In this document: piece after piece, positions 1 through 12,850 of the stretch
Layout of the letters: every line of letters starts with the position of its first letter
Numbering within the stretch: the stretch's first letter is position 1
NCBI GenBank assembly: GCA_019454045.1
Contig: SKCR01037609.1
Location: 38,901-102,900, forward strand
Source of the DNA: Zanthoxylum bungeanum
Taxonomy: Eukaryota; Streptophyta; Magnoliopsida; Sapindales; Rutaceae
DNA: 64,000 nucleotides
Reading direction: 5' to 3'
Position numbers and translations under genes: made by a program
Notes under the pieces: generated by a model
Databases searched by the model: none
Seen by the model: only the letters and a program-made list of their open reading frames with translations
Told to the model about the DNA's origin: nothing

Positions 1-404
1 CCCTTATTGGTCCGGATCATTAATACCGACCCGACCACACGAGTCAGGGACCGAGCACTTAAGATCATTAACCCGACCACTTAAAGATTGGATGACCGGG
101 CAATTATCAGGTCGACAGCAGCACTCTCAGTACAAAAAACTATTGTGACCGACCTCATGAAGACCGACCATATAGCGAGGCGTGCTCCTGAAGATAATAC
201 CCTATCCTTGTGGATAAGATGACCAGTTATCCTATTTTCATGAGGAAAACTGGTGAGTTAATATCATAATAGGATAAATGAAATAAATGTAGTTTTGATT
301 AGGAATCCTTATGGAAAAGGGAACAGTTTTGACTAGGAATCCTTATGGGAACGAAATTATTTCAACTAGGAAATTCTTGTACAAATAGGAATATGATTTC
401 TACA

Positions 405-417
405 CTATTATAAATAG
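405..417 (+). promoter_or_regulatory. TATA box of the truncated LTR
   Basis: CTATTATAAATAG is a good plant TATA element. It is followed about 25-35 bp later by purine-rich sequence suitable for the start of R. The position relative to the AATAAA at 576 fits a U3/R layout. Activity is inferred only. Confidence 0.5.
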
Positions 418-575
418 GAGGGTAGAGTGAAGAGAAAGGAGAACAACAAAAAAGAGAGAATAAGGGTAACAAGTTGAAGGCATGATCTGAAAAATCATCA
501 CAAGAGTAAGAGATTAGAGTCATAAAGTTACGATTTGTAAGAGCACGAAGAGAGGCCTGAGAGGTGCATTTGAGT

Positions 576-581
576 AATAAA
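576..581 (+). promoter_or_regulatory. Poly(A) signal in the truncated LTR
   Basis: AATAAA lies about 165 bp downstream of the TATA box and shortly before the CCGTGGACGTAGG phrase. This is the usual position of the polyadenylation signal in a plant LTR. Confidence 0.4.
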
Positions 582-793
582 AAGTACCATCCTGTTCTTG
601 CCCGTGGACGTAGGTCGGATCCCAAAATCCACCGAACCACGTTAAATCTCCTTGTTGATTGGTGTATTTATCTGTTTTTCTGCTAAATTTGCCTTTGGTT
701 CCCCATAACCAAACAAATTCACAGTTGAAGGAGGATTACTCTCGGGGGTGATATTCCAATATTACCCTGAGACCAAAATCAGCCGTCAACAAA

Positions 794-1541
794 ATCAATA
801 AAACTTCATAACAAAATTGATAAATAAAATACAAGATTTAAGCATAGATTACAATCGTTCTCCAAAATTAAGGAGTAAATTCATGACAAAAGATAAAACA
901 ATAAATAATCAAGCCACGAATCTAATGGAAATCATTAGAGTTCTAAGAAAGAAATAAGAAGATAAAACCCGAATTGAATATCTTCCTCTCCGGATATTAA
1001 AGCCTTTGTCTCCTCTTGTCGCTCTTCAATCCTCTCCTTGGATCTCTAAAAATATGTATTTCGTGTTTTGTGCAGTGTATTAGCCTCTCCTTGAGTGTTG
1101 GATGTAATGTTATATTTATAGTTGAGGCTATGAGTCATTAAACATTTAAAAAACCCTGAAATCCTGTTTCTGGTCCGTGGGGGACGCTGCGGCGCCGAAC
1201 AGTGAGCGCTGCAGCGCCCAAATCTCTGGAAAATGTATGAAAATGACTAGATCTCGTCGAGTAGATGCAAATCGATATATTATGGGTCTCGTAACTCTTT
1301 CTAGATCAAAAGTTATAGCCTTTTTAATTTCAGTGCGCAGCTGATGCTGTTTTTTTACTGCTTCTTGAGTCCGATGCTCCCAATAGGTCCCGAAACACAC
1401 GTATTTGCTCCATTATCGATGTTCTAATGATTCCTACAAATAAAATATAAAATAAACTACAAAATACATTAAATGGCTCGAAACATAACAAAACAATAAG
1501 GTAAAGATGTCGGAATAAGTGAGTATAAACCACACTTATCA
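794..1541 (-). repeat. 3' LTR (partial) of the Athila-like element
   Basis: Aligns by eye with 3915-4709. Shared stretches include the one around 960-1060, with CTTCCTCTCCGGATATTA, and the end CCACACTTATCA. About 580 bp present at 3334-3915 in the other LTR are missing here. The region 1145-1400 is not alike in the two copies. Confidence 0.6.
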
Positions 1542-3309
1542 AACACCCCCAAACTTAACGTTTTGCTAGTCCCGAGCAAAAGATAAAATAAAAACTAAAT
1601 TCAATTAAACAAATAAAAATAACTAAATTAACTAAGCCACTTTCGTAGGGATCACGATTGCATTTAGCATATGCAACAAGCCTTTAAACCCCTAGGCGGC
1701 CCTAGTGGACGAGTTATAGTCTCGTGAGGGCTTACAGCGACGACACCCACAAACGTCATTCACACACAATCATGCAAAAATATAAAAATAACAAAACATA
1801 GCCTCGATAGTTACGCATAAATATATCCTCAAAGAAAGCTTATAAATGAAATTAGAGAACCTTCAAAGTACGCAATTGCAACTCGAATCCAATTTCTTGA
1901 ATAAATTATCTAAGCTAGACTCACGGTGTGTGTGTGTAAAGGTTCATTCACAGCTTTGATCTTAAGTAAGCTAACTCAATGATTTCGTTTAAAAATTAGA
2001 ATCGATGGGTCAAACCAACCTAGATATCTCAATTATGCTCTGTAATTGCCTTATTTTGTGTTCGGTATGGTATGGTTTTTCTTTTATTTTCTTGTCTCTT
2101 TTTTCTTTTCTCATTTTTGCACTTTTTTTTTCCAACTCACCTACCCTTTAAGGTAGCATTTCTCCTCATGGTGGTCCTAATACTCGCCCATGGGTAGCTT
2201 CACGCTTATCGGTTATAGGTGGTTTATTTTCTTTCTTTAGAGACATTTTTCTTTTTCTTTTTTAGCTATACCATACTTCATAACACTAGCAAATCAAGAT
2301 AGATATCTAAGCAAACGGTCATTCATCGACATGCAATTTCTTCAACTGACCACCTTGTCAACTACTTAAGTTTTACTGCTAAAAACCTATTTTTAAGTGC
2401 TTACGAGTCTAACATAGATCAATTATTCAAGGCATCAGATAAAAGTAAATTAGGCACTTATCGTTTCTAAAATTTCACCCATAAACAAACAATATTATCA
2501 CAAGATTTATGCTTTACTAACAAAGACTAAAACAATTTTTTTTTTTTCAATAAATTTAAACAACTAAATAGCAAGTAAACAACATGCACACACCCCCAAA
2601 CTTAAAATTTGCATTGTCCTCAATGTAAGATAAATATCAAGAGCAAGAGTGAGGAACAACACTACCGTACATGGAGTTGATCAGACTCTTGCTGGTTGGA
2701 ATTTGGTTGCGCGGGCGTTGTGTGTCTCGTGCTACCTGCATAAATATCATGCAAATTAATAAATAGCACACAATAAAATAAAAAATAAAATAAAAATATT
2801 AAAATTAAAATTAAAGAAAATAATAATAAAATAAATGCAAAGGTTGCCTCCCCGCTAACGCTAAGTTTAACGTCTTCAGCCAAACGCAACCACCCAAAAT
2901 GGTTTTGGTGGCTTAAATGTAGTGAACCGGATAATTTCATCTGTTTTCTTCTTTGGTATCCACCGGTTCTTATGACATGAAAAAGACAGCTTGACAGGCT
3001 GTGGCAGTTTATCCATAGATGGTCCCCCATGATATGTAGATTTTCTCTCAATTGGAAATTCTGGACTGCACATTCGGCGAGTCGGGAGGGACGAAACTTG
3101 AGCTATCAGTGCACCAACAAGATCTGCCATTACTTCTTTTCAAACTCACCTCGTACGAAAAATATAAAAAAATAAAAATAAAAATAAAATAAAAATAAGA
3201 AATAAAATTAAAACTTAAGATAAAAATAAAGAAGAATAAAAATAAAATAAAAATCTAAATTAAAGCTAAGATTACTTGGTAGTAGTATCAATGTGAATTA
3301 AACAAACAA
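1542..3309 (-). other. Non-coding interior of the Athila-like element
   Basis: AT-rich and without a convincing coding frame; the short open frames here show no retroelement motif. It contains the phrases typical of the untranslated DNA next to plant gypsy LTRs, namely CACCCCCAAACTTAACG at 1545 and CACCCCCAAACTTAAAATTT at 2588. The poly-T/C-rich stretch at 2060-2280 and the A-rich stretch at 3160-3260 are low complexity. Confidence 0.5.
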
Positions 3310-3327
3310 TCCCCGGCAACGGCGCCA
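3310..3327 (-). other. Primer-binding site, tRNA-Asp type
   Basis: Read on the minus strand this is TGGCGCCGTTGCCGGGGA, the complement of the 3' end of plant tRNA-Asp as used by Athila-like elements. It lies 6 bp from the LTR edge at 3334. Confidence 0.75.
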
Positions 3328-3333
3328 AAAATT

Positions 3334-4709
3334 TGTTGTGATATTTTTATATCGTACCGCAAGTGTACGGTGTCAAGTTTTAGTATAAATCATTGAAAAA
3401 GTGTCGAACCCACAGGGATTGCGTTAACTCGCATTAAGTACTACAATTGATAATCCTAACTTTATTTAGACGATAATTAATCAAGATGTGAATAAATAAA
3501 TAAATATAAAAATAATAAAATAGGAGGAACTAATACGATAGAGATTCTGGATCCTGATTTCACCTAGCTGTTGCCTATGTATTTGTCATATCAATTAATC
3601 CTTGTTCAGTTATATTATTTATAAGTCAAGATCCTAAAATATTCACTCCCTCTCTCGAGTGCCGAGTGAAAATATTATCAACTATAGACTTCGATATCTC
3701 TATAAAAATCCAATAGTTAATAACTCATTACGATTTGTGATTCTATGTTAACGACTTCAAAGGACTACAGATTCTCTCGAACTCTATAAAATCCTAGGTT
3801 ATATTCTCTAAATCTATTCAAAATCCCCTCTCTCGAGTGATAGATTCTAAACATTCATCATCTTCAATTGTGGCCAGCAATCAAGAAGCATTAAACTCAA
3901 AAGAATATAAATAATTAATAAAACTTCATCACAAAATCAGTAATTAAAATTAAGGTTCAAGCATCAGTTATATCATTCTCCAAAATTAAGGAGTTAATTC
4001 ATGACCAAAGAAAATACAATGAATAATCAAGCCACGAATTTAATGGAAATCATTAGAGTTTTAAGAAAGAAATAAGAGGATAAAACCCGAATTGAATCTC
4101 TTCCTCTCCGGATATTACAGCCTTTGTCTCCTCTTGTCGCTCTTCAATCCTCTCCTTGGATCTCTAAAAATATGTATTTCGTGTTTTGCGCAGTGTATTA
4201 GCCTCTCTTTGAATGTTGAATGTAATGTTATATTATAGTTGAGGCAAGGAGTATTTGGGTAGTATTAGGATTATTTAAAAAACCCTAAAATTAAATCCTA
4301 GAATGCGCGTGTATTCTTCCCGCAGCGCCGCGGCGCTGTGTTCGTCTGGAATTTGTATGTAATTTTGACATTCTGGGGGCGCCGAGGCGCCTTCCTTCTT
4401 CATTGGCGCCTCGGCGCCAATTCTCTTATTATTTAGGGCGCCACGGCGCCCTTTGTGATTGATGAATGGCGCCGTGGCGCCATTCTCTCTGTACTTTATA
4501 TGGGATTTTGGCGCCTCGGCGCCATTCTTCCCTGCTCGTCCTGTGTCTTCCCAAAAGTTCCCAAAACACGTGCAATTATTCCCAGATCCATGTATTAATG
4601 CTCCTACAAATAAAACATGAAATAAACTATAAATAATAAAATATCTCGAAATATAACAAAATAATAAGCTGAGAATACCATAATAAGTGGGTATAAACCA
4701 CACTTATCA
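3334..4709 (-). repeat. 5' LTR of the Athila-like element
   Basis: The ends are TG and CA: TGATAAGTGTGG at 4709 reading leftwards, and ATCACAACA at 3334. The U5 end carries the gypsy-type phrase with a GCAAGTGTACGGTGTCAAG core. The U3 part contains an unusual series of GGCGCC double palindromes (4378-4523). Length is about 1,376 bp. Confidence 0.65.
4378..4523. repeat. Series of five GGCGCC-NN-GGCGCC palindromes
   Basis: Five 14-bp units at 4378-4391, 4405-4418, 4437-4450, 4468-4481 and 4510-4523 consist of GGCGCC, a 2-bp spacer (GA, TC, AC, GT, TC) and GGCGCC. A related GCGCCGCGGCGC lies at about 4325-4336. They stand out sharply from the AT-rich surroundings, and the partner LTR has only degenerate equivalents near 1191-1220. 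Confidence 0.85.
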
Positions 4710-5187
4710 GCCCCCAAAGTACGTAGCTATTGGTTGGGATTGCTACACCAACCTCACCTTTGTAAATCAAAGGACACAGCCTGCCATGCAGGAGTTCGTA
4801 GTACACTCAGGATTAAATCTGGGTCCAGTCCTATATGATCGCATCATACAAGGTGCCTCCATTCTCATGTCTCTACATGGACGATCCGGATTAAGATCGT
4901 CATACAAATATAGAATGGACCGCAGCTATAGACAAACCACAAACAAAGTACCCGGTTTGTTTGCTCTCTATGGACTATTTAAGATTACTAACTTCAGACT
5001 CAAATCCTCTGGTGTATGACACTCATACACTATGTCTGAAGGTACATAAGTAATCTACGGTATTTACGAAGATATATAATATGCAAAAGATAAACAAAAA
5101 ATTTGATAAATGAATAATGCATCGTTTTATTTCAAAACGCATGAAATCGTTTACATCACATGTAGCTCTATGGTATACATCCCAACA
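4710..5187 (-). repeat. 3' LTR (partial) of the host Copia element
   Basis: Matches 22304-22855 of the other LTR from the phrase GCCCCCAAAGTACGTAGC onward. It ends CATCCCAACA, next to the purine tract. It lacks about 80 bp present at 22410-22490 in the other copy, and everything beyond 4710 is replaced by the Athila-like LTR. Confidence 0.8.
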
Positions 5188-5200
5188 ATCTCCCACTTGC
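5188..5200 (-). other. Polypurine tract of the host Copia element
   Basis: Minus-strand GCAAGTGGGAGAT directly before the LTR start TGTTGGGATG. This is the classical Copia polypurine tract used to prime plus-strand DNA synthesis. Confidence 0.8.
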
Positions 5201-5201
5201 A

Positions 5202-7263
5202 CTAGAGCAAATAAGACATGTCATGTAATCCTAGACCATCTAGGTGACCTTCAAAAATTTTAGCCGGCAAGGTCTTTGTAAATGGATCAGCAAGGTTCTC
5301 TGCGGATGAAATCTTTGTGACGGTAACATATCATCTCTGCACTATCTCCCTGATGAGATGATATTTCCTTTCTATATGCATTCCCCTCTTGTGGCTTCTT
5401 GGTTCTTTGGAGTTTGCCACCGCTCCACTATTATCGCAATAGATGGTGAGTGGTCTATCCATATCTGGAACAACTTCCAGATTTCCCAAGAATTTACGGA
5501 GCCAGACTGCTTCCTTAGCTGCTTCACAAGCCGCTACATATTCAGCCTCCATGGTGGAGTCAGCAATGCAAGATTGCTTTATGCTCCGCCACACAATATC
5601 CCCACCACCTAGGGTGAACACTGATCCAGATGTGGATTTTCTGGAATCAACATTCGTTTGAAAATCAGAGTCTGTGTATCCCCTTAGGATCATATCCTCA
5701 CTTGAATATACTAGCATATAATCTCTCGTTCTCTTAAGATACTTGAGAATGTGTTTCATAGCCACCCAGTGATCCAATACCGGGTTTGACTGAAACTTAC
5801 TGACTACTCCCACTACAAAGCGGATGTCCGGCCTCGTGCATAACATGGCATACATGAGACTACCAACTGCTGAGGCGTATGGGATATGTCTCATTTCCTC
5901 AACACTTTGAGGTGTCTTAGGAGACTGTTCCTTTGACAAATGAATTCCATGTCGATAAGGCAGATTGCCTTTCTTGGAATTCTGCATCCCAAATCGCACA
6001 ATGATCTTGTCGATGTAGGATGCCTGAGACATAGCTAACAGTCGTTTCTTGCGATCCCGAAGTATCTGGATCCCAAGAAAATAACTGGCCTCTCCCAAAT
6101 ATTTCATTTGGAATTGCTCAGCTAGCGAAGTTTTTACGTCTGATAATATCCTTACATCATTTCCAATGAGTAAAATATCATCAACGTATAAAACAAGAAA
6201 AACCACCTACCCGTCAATGACGCGCTTGTATACACAAGGCTCATCAACATTCTGCTCAAAATTATAAGACTTGATCGTTGTGTCAAATCTTATATTCCAA
6301 GATCGAGATGTCTGCTTGAGTCCATAAATGGACCTTTGCAGTGTACAAACTTTTTGCTCTCGACCTTGGGCGATGAACCCTTCTGGTTGTATCATATAGA
6401 TACTTTCATCAATATTTCCATTCAAGAATACAGTCTTGACATCCATTTGCCAAATTTCATAGTCATAATGTGCGGCAATGGATAGAAGAGTGCGGATGGA
6501 TTTAAGCATAGCTACAGGCGAGAAAGTTTCCTCATAGTCAACTCCCTCTTTCTGGGTATAACCCTTGGCCACTAGTCTAGCTTTGAAGGTCTGTACCTTC
6601 CCATCTGATCCCCCCTTCCTCTTGTAGATCCACTTGCAACCTATGGGTTTCACCCCATCAGGTCGGTCTACAAGTTCCCAGACCGAGTTGGAGTACATGG
6701 ACTCCATCTCTAGGTTCAAGGCTTTGAGTCATTCCTCTTTGTCAGAATCATCCATTGCACTACTATAGGTCAATGGATCATCTATACCATCGTTGGAGGT
6801 GACACCTTGTGCCTCTCCAACCCCTAGGTAGCGATCAGGTTGTCTCACAACCCTCCTACTGCGTCTAGGTGGTAGATCATTCTGACTAGGTAGCATCTGA
6901 CTATTAGATGTCGAAGGTTCTATGTATTTGTCAACTTTCGTTGACGATGGCGTGCTGGTCGAACCAGTAAGTAACTCCTCGAGTAATATTTTACTACGAG
7001 GCTTGAACTCTCTCATGTAGTCCTCCTCTAGAAACGTAGCATTTATCGATATAAATACTTTGTTATCATCGAGACTGTAGAAGAATCCACCCCTAGTCTC
7101 CTTCGAGTAGCCTACAAATAGGCACACCTGAGAATGTGGTTCCAAATTTGTAGTCTTATTCTTCAGCACATGTGCTGGACACCCCCATATGAGGAAATGT
7201 CGCAAACTAGTTTTACGACCATTCCACAACTCTAAGGGAGTCTTAGGAACAGACTTAGATGGA
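5202..7263 (-). pseudogene. Copia pol, C-terminal part: linker, RT and RNase H
   Basis: Continues the polyprotein after the nested insertion with VPSKSVPKTPLELWNGRK, the conserved post-integrase motif. The reverse transcriptase follows (WKWIYKRK-type start, then FKARLVAKGYTQ, then GVDYEETFSPVA and MDVKTVFLNG), with the catalytic YVDDILLIGND at about 6160-6190. RNase H is visible as GYTDSDFQ, STMEAEYVAA and YCDNSGAVANSKEPRSH. The C-terminus, with SSAENLADPFTKTLP, runs to the stop at 5202. Three in-frame stop codons interrupt it at 6729-6731, 6207-6209 and 5331-5333, all in one frame, so the damage is nonsense mutation rather than frameshift. In life this enzyme copies element RNA into DNA in cytoplasmic particles. 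Confidence 0.9.
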
Positions 7264-7268
7264 ACTAC
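7264..7268. repeat. Target-site duplication ACTAC (left)
   Basis: ACTAC directly left of the nested element's TGTTGGTG edge. The same ACTAC follows its other edge at 17031-17035. Removing one copy and the element restores the host pol reading frame. Confidence 0.9.
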
Positions 7269-9168
7269 TGTTGGTGATTATCTAGGTCCCAAGATCATCA
7301 AACAAGCATGAATATTAGTGTGAATACATCAAAGGAGGTAGCGGAATACTCACATCGATCGGTTGAGATGAATTTGACGAACAAAACTCCAAGGTTGCTC
7401 ACTGGATTAGGCGCCCACTGCAGCAGAATTTTAGTCCACTGTTTTCTGTTTTGAGCTGAGATTTTAGCCTCGAATTTGCGTCGAACGATTCCCGGCTCGT
7501 GGGTGAGTTTCCTTAACACCTTCGCAAGTCTCTCGGAGTGCTAGCTCCGCTTGATTTTGCCACAAAATCAAGGCACAAATGCTTCCCTTCTCACGGAAAA
7601 ATGAAGAAACCAGTGAGTTTATTCACTGCCCATTTGGGCGTGAATTGAGAGAGAGAGAGAGTGGAGAAAAAATATGTATTAGTTGGTTAAACCTTTTCCA
7701 AAAAGGTTTATATATTTTACCATAAAAATACTTAAAATATTTACCAAATAATTAATTAAATAAATGGTAAATACTTTCCACCAACTAGGCACTATTCCAA
7801 CCAAACACATCACTATTCCTTTTCACTTTATTAAAGTGATGTGTGTCTTTCAATCAATCAATTACATCAATCAATCACATCACTCAAAGTGACATTTGAT
7901 TTGACGTTTGATGTGACGAATGATTTGACGCTTGATGTGACTTGCGTTGCCGCACTCGAATTCGAAATACGAATGCACTCGCAATCACTCTCGGGCTTGG
8001 TTTCGCTAATTCCTAATTAGCGAATTCTCTGTTGCGTCGTAAATAAATTATTACGCCTAGCGAATCTACTATTCACGTCGCTAACGAATTAATTCTAAAT
8101 TAATTCGCTTGCCCGAATTAAAATCCAATTTCAATTTCGCGTCGAAATCCAATTTCATTTAATATATCGAATATATTAACTTTACCGATTAATTCCAAAT
8201 TAATCGTTTTCTCTCTTTAGACGATATTTTATCCTATATAAAATATCTACGTAATTAATCCCATATTAATTTTCTCTCTCATCAAATTAATCCCAGATTA
8301 ATAAATGTGCGAGTCATACGTCATCGGTGTATCATTGGGAAGCGAACCATGAGATCCCCGGATATGTTGGCAGTAAATCGGGTCGTCAGAGTATCCGAAC
8401 ACGTACGTACCAAGTACTACGTTTACACCGTTTCACAAGACAAGGTTGGCCTCTAGCAAAGCGCCATGCCTACTCATAATATCCCGATGGCCACGCAGCA
8501 CTTAAGAGCACTAATATTGTATCCTATGTGACATCATCTCCACTATGACTGGAGTGATACTTCCGTCTTGACATCACACCCAATACTCTACGATTCTCAA
8601 TATACCCAGTATCGGCGTACACAGGACATGTTACACCCCTGGACGACCTCAACTCAAGTATATCGATTGTCGTAAGCATTAGCGGTGCAAGTCTCAAGTT
8701 AAGACCAAATACACCTACCCTGATGTCGGACTCCCATAGACACATAGTCATACTACCAATGGGATTCCGAGGGGGTCTATCCAGAGCGAAGCTGTTTCCC
8801 GTACCATCGGTGAAACACAACCTCCTATTACACTTGCATGAGTATCCAATACCCAAATATATGAGAACTATGCCGTTGTGCCCTCACAACGCGCACAAGT
8901 GTAATACTAGTCTTATACGTATTTATCGATGTCCAATCTCGATGATACTCTGACTAGGGATATTTAATGATTTATCCTACGTGGACTGATACTGTCTCAT
9001 ATCATTCTCCGTCCAGGAACAAATCATAGGGACCTCTCATCATTTATACATCTAAGGTGATCTAATCACAAATGATAAGAGCGCAATCTCCTTTGTCACA
9101 TAGTTAATTTGTACAACAACACCGTGATCTGTACAAATAGTGACGCTATGGGTCATAACTTTCCAACA
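7269..9168 (-). repeat. 3' LTR of the nested Copia element
   Basis: Begins TGTTGGTGATTATC on the plus strand and ends TTCCAACA next to the purine tract. About 1,900 bp. The short open frames inside (such as 7298-7519 and 8524-8856) recur in the other LTR copies and are not taken as genes. Confidence 0.9.
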
Positions 9169-9181
9169 ATCTCCCACTTGG
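9169..9181 (-). other. Polypurine tract of the nested element
   Basis: Minus-strand CCAAGTGGGAGAT abuts the LTR start TGTTGGAAAG, the same arrangement as in the host Copia element. Confidence 0.75.
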
Positions 9182-12100
9182 CCTATAGCCAGTCACTTGA
9201 GTGTCTTACACCCGAACTATGTACGGTTGGCTCAAACAGCTGAGGAATGCTTTCGTCAGTGAATTTGCATGATTATCGTCTGATGCGATTTATACGACCA
9301 TCATATCGCCACGATGTATGATCCGAACGAATCAGATGAATATTTGAAGTATATATCTGGATCGTTGATGAGACCATTAATTCTTTAGCCTGTGCTGACG
9401 CCTAGCTCAGCCGCTAACAGAATTATATCTAATCTAATTAGATTTATTATCGATCCAAATGGCTTCTATTGCTGCTTCAGCTGCAGCAATAATTCGCATT
9501 TGTTGTTTATTCGGTAACAGTATCTTGCTTGGAAGATTTCCAGCTCGCTGTTCCGTTATTCAAACTTTATAGTACCGTTATTTTTATCGGCTTGGAAACT
9601 TGCAGCAGTGATCCTAGTCACTTCAAGTTCTCCATCTCCATAGTTTAAGACAGCATCCTTAGTTCTCTAAGATACTAAGTATGTTCTTAACATCAATCCA
9701 GTGACCATCACTCGGATTGGCCTGATTGCGACTCAATATGCTCAAAGCGTATGAGACACCAGGTCACGTACATTTTAAATGTACAATTTCTCAGAGAGTG
9801 TTAACAACTTAATCTACCCCAGTAGATCTTTATTCCTTGAATAAAGGTTCTTTTCTCCCAAGAATTCTACGGAGAATTTCTATGAAAGCCAAGCTTTCAC
9901 CGATTGTTTTATGGGAATATCATTTCCAAGAAATGAATATATTATCATTATTTTACACAGGACAGCCACTGTCAGTGCGCTCCCACTAACCCTCTTATAT
10001 ACACAAGAATTATTTTTGTTTTAAATTAAATCATACACCATTATGATTACATCAAAACGTTAGTTCCAAGAACCTAATGCTTTCTTTAATCCATTATGAA
10101 TCGAATAACCTGCAAACCTTGTTTGCTGATTTAGCACGACAAAAATCGTCAGGATGTTATAAACATCCTCCAAAAGGTTTCCGTTTAAGGAAAGCGATTT
10201 TGATCTTTAACTGACACATTTCATAAATGTACAGTTCCTACAAGCATTATCCAAATGGATTTACTGTGGCAACAAGTAAAAGGTTGAACCGTAATCAACA
10301 CAATGTTGATAACGATACCTTTCCGTCACAAGCCTAGCTTTGTACGTTGGTATGTTGCCATCCATGTATGTCTTCCTTGAAGACTTACATTGTACCAATA
10401 GGCACAATGCCTTACGGTACATCAACTAGTATCCAAACATAGTTGTTATACATGGAATCCATTTCGGACTCATGGCACTTTGCCATAAAAGGGAGTCGAT
10501 ACCTTGTATCACTTCCTCGTACGTAGTCGGATGGTATTCCTCAATAAGATAGACATCTTTGTGAGGTAAGATCAGAAACCCATACCCCAGGTTGTTTTCT
10601 GATTCTTTTCGATCTACGCGGTTCTTGTGTATTTGAAGATTACTGGTATAGTTTCATCCTTGATGAACTATTTGTGTTCCATTAAGGACTCCGTGCCTTG
10701 AAAAGTATCACTCCGATTTTTCATCGAGTTTTACTGTCCTCCCACTTACCACTGCATATCGGTATTCCTCTAAGGAAAACTGCATGGTGAGCAACAATCT
10801 CATTGTTCTCAAGTGAGATGTATAAGTACTATACTTATGGTTTCCGTTAGGATAACCTATAATTTGGCACTTATCCAATTTGGGTTCTAGTTTGGTATCA
10901 TCCAAACGTATGCCTTGCATTCCCAAATTTTCAGGAGTGTGAAACCCTGTTTCTTTCTATTCATATCCAATATGAATTCTGTCAAACAGATTTATATGGA
11001 ACCTTATTCTAAATAAGTTTTGCACTGTTAATGCATATCCGTTGAAGGAAATGGTAGCTCAGAGCGACTCATGATAAACCTTATCATGTCCAACAAAATT
11101 CGGTTTTTCCGTTCGGACACATCGTCAAACTTACGTGTCTCGGGAGGAGTCCTCATTGAAAGAATACTATACTCTTTCAAGTATAAGTGAAACTTATTGC
11201 TTAAGCATTTTCATTACGGTCTTACCGTGACGGTACAATACGATAGCCGATCTATTCATATCCACATCTAGCCTAGCTAGACATGGGCCCACTTGTTACA
11301 CTATGAACTAGGGCTAACAGATCGGTGGCATTTACACTTTTACCAAGTAAATAGCGTTTTAGGTACTTTACCTAATAAACTAGATTCATAGACTTTATTT
11401 GAATAGTCAAATCAGCCATAGTACCCACTCTTCAAAAGTGCGGATATACGAGTCTTGTTTAACTGTGTCCCAGACATCTATGCCACAATAAGTTACTAGT
11501 AATCAAATTAGTTTGAGCTAATTATTTGTCATTTTATATGTTTGAGCTTTATTTATATTCAAAATATAAATAATGTTATTCACATCTAATGTGTTTATCT
11601 TAATATCATCTTTATATAATGAAACACTTTAGTGTTTTAGAATATAAAGGTTTATCCGCAACGGATTAAACACTGATATAAAGATAATGTTTCTAGTCAA
11701 ACTAGTTACATTATAACAGTTTCCTAATATCGGTACACACCCGAAGGGTAGTTCTTAAACTTAGGTATCTACGGTCGAAACAGCGACTTTCGTCCCGTTT
11801 CCGATTCGCAGATGAATATGAGCTTGAAGTCAGTATCCTACTCACAGCAGATTCTGAACATCAATACATATATTTTATGTACCACACTAAGTGTTTTAAA
11901 ATCCAATTTTAATACTAGTAATGGACATAAATTTGACAAATTTATTTAAAGTCAGAGTCTTGCCCTTTCTTTAATTCCTTCGTGTCTGCCATATCCAAAC
12001 GACAGTCACTTTTGGGATATGTCATTTATCTTCCCAGAAGATCATAATGATTTTGCCTTTACCCATTTCAATATTTCAGAAGCCTTTGGCCAAGCCTTGG

Positions 12101-12850
12101 GTTTCTAGAATATTGTAATGAGGTGCTCCTTGCACTCCATGCATAATTGCAAAGTTTAACTTTATCTCATTGAGATTTGTCATTAACTCTCCAAGAATTA
12201 TTAATTGCAATTTTGATACTTCTTAAATCTAATCATAGATTTATGATAAGTATATTAGATTAAGCACTAAAGTCATCATCACATAAATCTTCCAAAGATT
12301 ATGCTCTACTATTTGCTTAATTCAGGGCTTAGGCATAATAAGTTATTTTATCAAATAAAGTAACTTATCATTTATTTCTAGGACCATCCTGAAATTATTC
12401 CCAATTTGAAAATTAAACCATTTAAAATATTTTAATCCAAGATTATATTTAAATGTCCAATCTTTCAAAGTTTCTTGATTTCAATAGTCCAACTATTTAA
12501 TCAATTATTTCGGGTACTATTTATTATAATGATTACAATAGTCCAACTATTTAATTAACTATAATTTTAATCCAATTATATTGATTACTATAATCCAATT
12601 ATAAAATCAACTATTTTATTGAATTTGTTTGAATATAGTCAAACTATATTAATTAAAACAACATTAAATATTAGTCCAACTAATACTTTTAATTATTTGA
12701 CGAGTGATATTTGTTTGAGCGCGTATGGCGAGTAATTGAACGAATATTGCAAATTCAATTCTTGCCTCCCACTATTTTTCGGCGAGCATCTAACCCTCTG
12801 TCGAGTACTCAGGAAACCGTGTTTCCTAGTGGGCTAGGATCCCGTTAAAT
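9182..12850 (-). pseudogene. Decayed Copia pol remnants of the nested element
   Basis: Only traces of coding sequence remain. Minus-strand 9499-9452 reads as an RNase H-like stretch with AAAEAAIEAIWI. The 72-residue frame at 10708-10926 has KLDKCQIIGYPNGN, like the post-integrase region of Copia (typical pattern KxxKCxFxGYP). These occur in the expected order: RNase H nearer the 3' LTR, integrase side farther from it. Stops and frame breaks occur throughout, so no protein can be made. A matching stretch is present at 53113-54093 in another copy of the family. Confidence 0.6.

Larger units (their letters stand above)
1..793 (+). mobile_element. Truncated LTR of an LTR retrotransposon
   Basis: Non-coding segment with the hallmarks of a plant LTR on the plus strand. 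It has repeated ACCGACC-type motifs near the start, then short direct repeats of the pattern CTAGGAATCCTTATGG (about 296-370), a TATA box near 405, an AATAAA near 576, and a U5-like stretch with the common phrase CCGTGGACGTAGG at 602-614. The left end lies outside the window. The right end is cut where Athila-like LTR sequence begins near 794, so no target-site duplication can be read. Copia or gypsy assignment is not possible from this piece. Confidence 0.6.
794..4709 (-). mobile_element. Non-autonomous Athila-like gypsy element
   Basis: On the minus strand the order is 5' LTR (3334-4709), a tRNA-Asp-type primer site (3310-3327), about 1.77 kb of internal DNA without coding capacity, a purine-rich tract (1542-1560), and a 3' LTR (794-1541, truncated at its far end). 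Both LTRs begin with TGATAAGTGTGG read on the minus strand. Athila-type gypsy elements are known to use a tRNA-Asp primer site. No gag or pol motif is visible in the interior, which holds the paired CACCCCCAAACTTAA phrases at about 1545 and 2588. The U3 parts of the two LTRs differ strongly, so this is either an old element or parts of two related insertions. Confidence 0.6.

Noticed and set aside
4275..4703. 142-codon minus-strand frame with repeated GAEAP-type peptides
   Set aside because: Produced by the GGCGCC palindrome array inside the LTR; no protein family.
8524..8856. 110-codon frame repeated at 16386-16718
   Set aside because: Part of the nested element's LTR; both copies are the two LTRs of one insertion.
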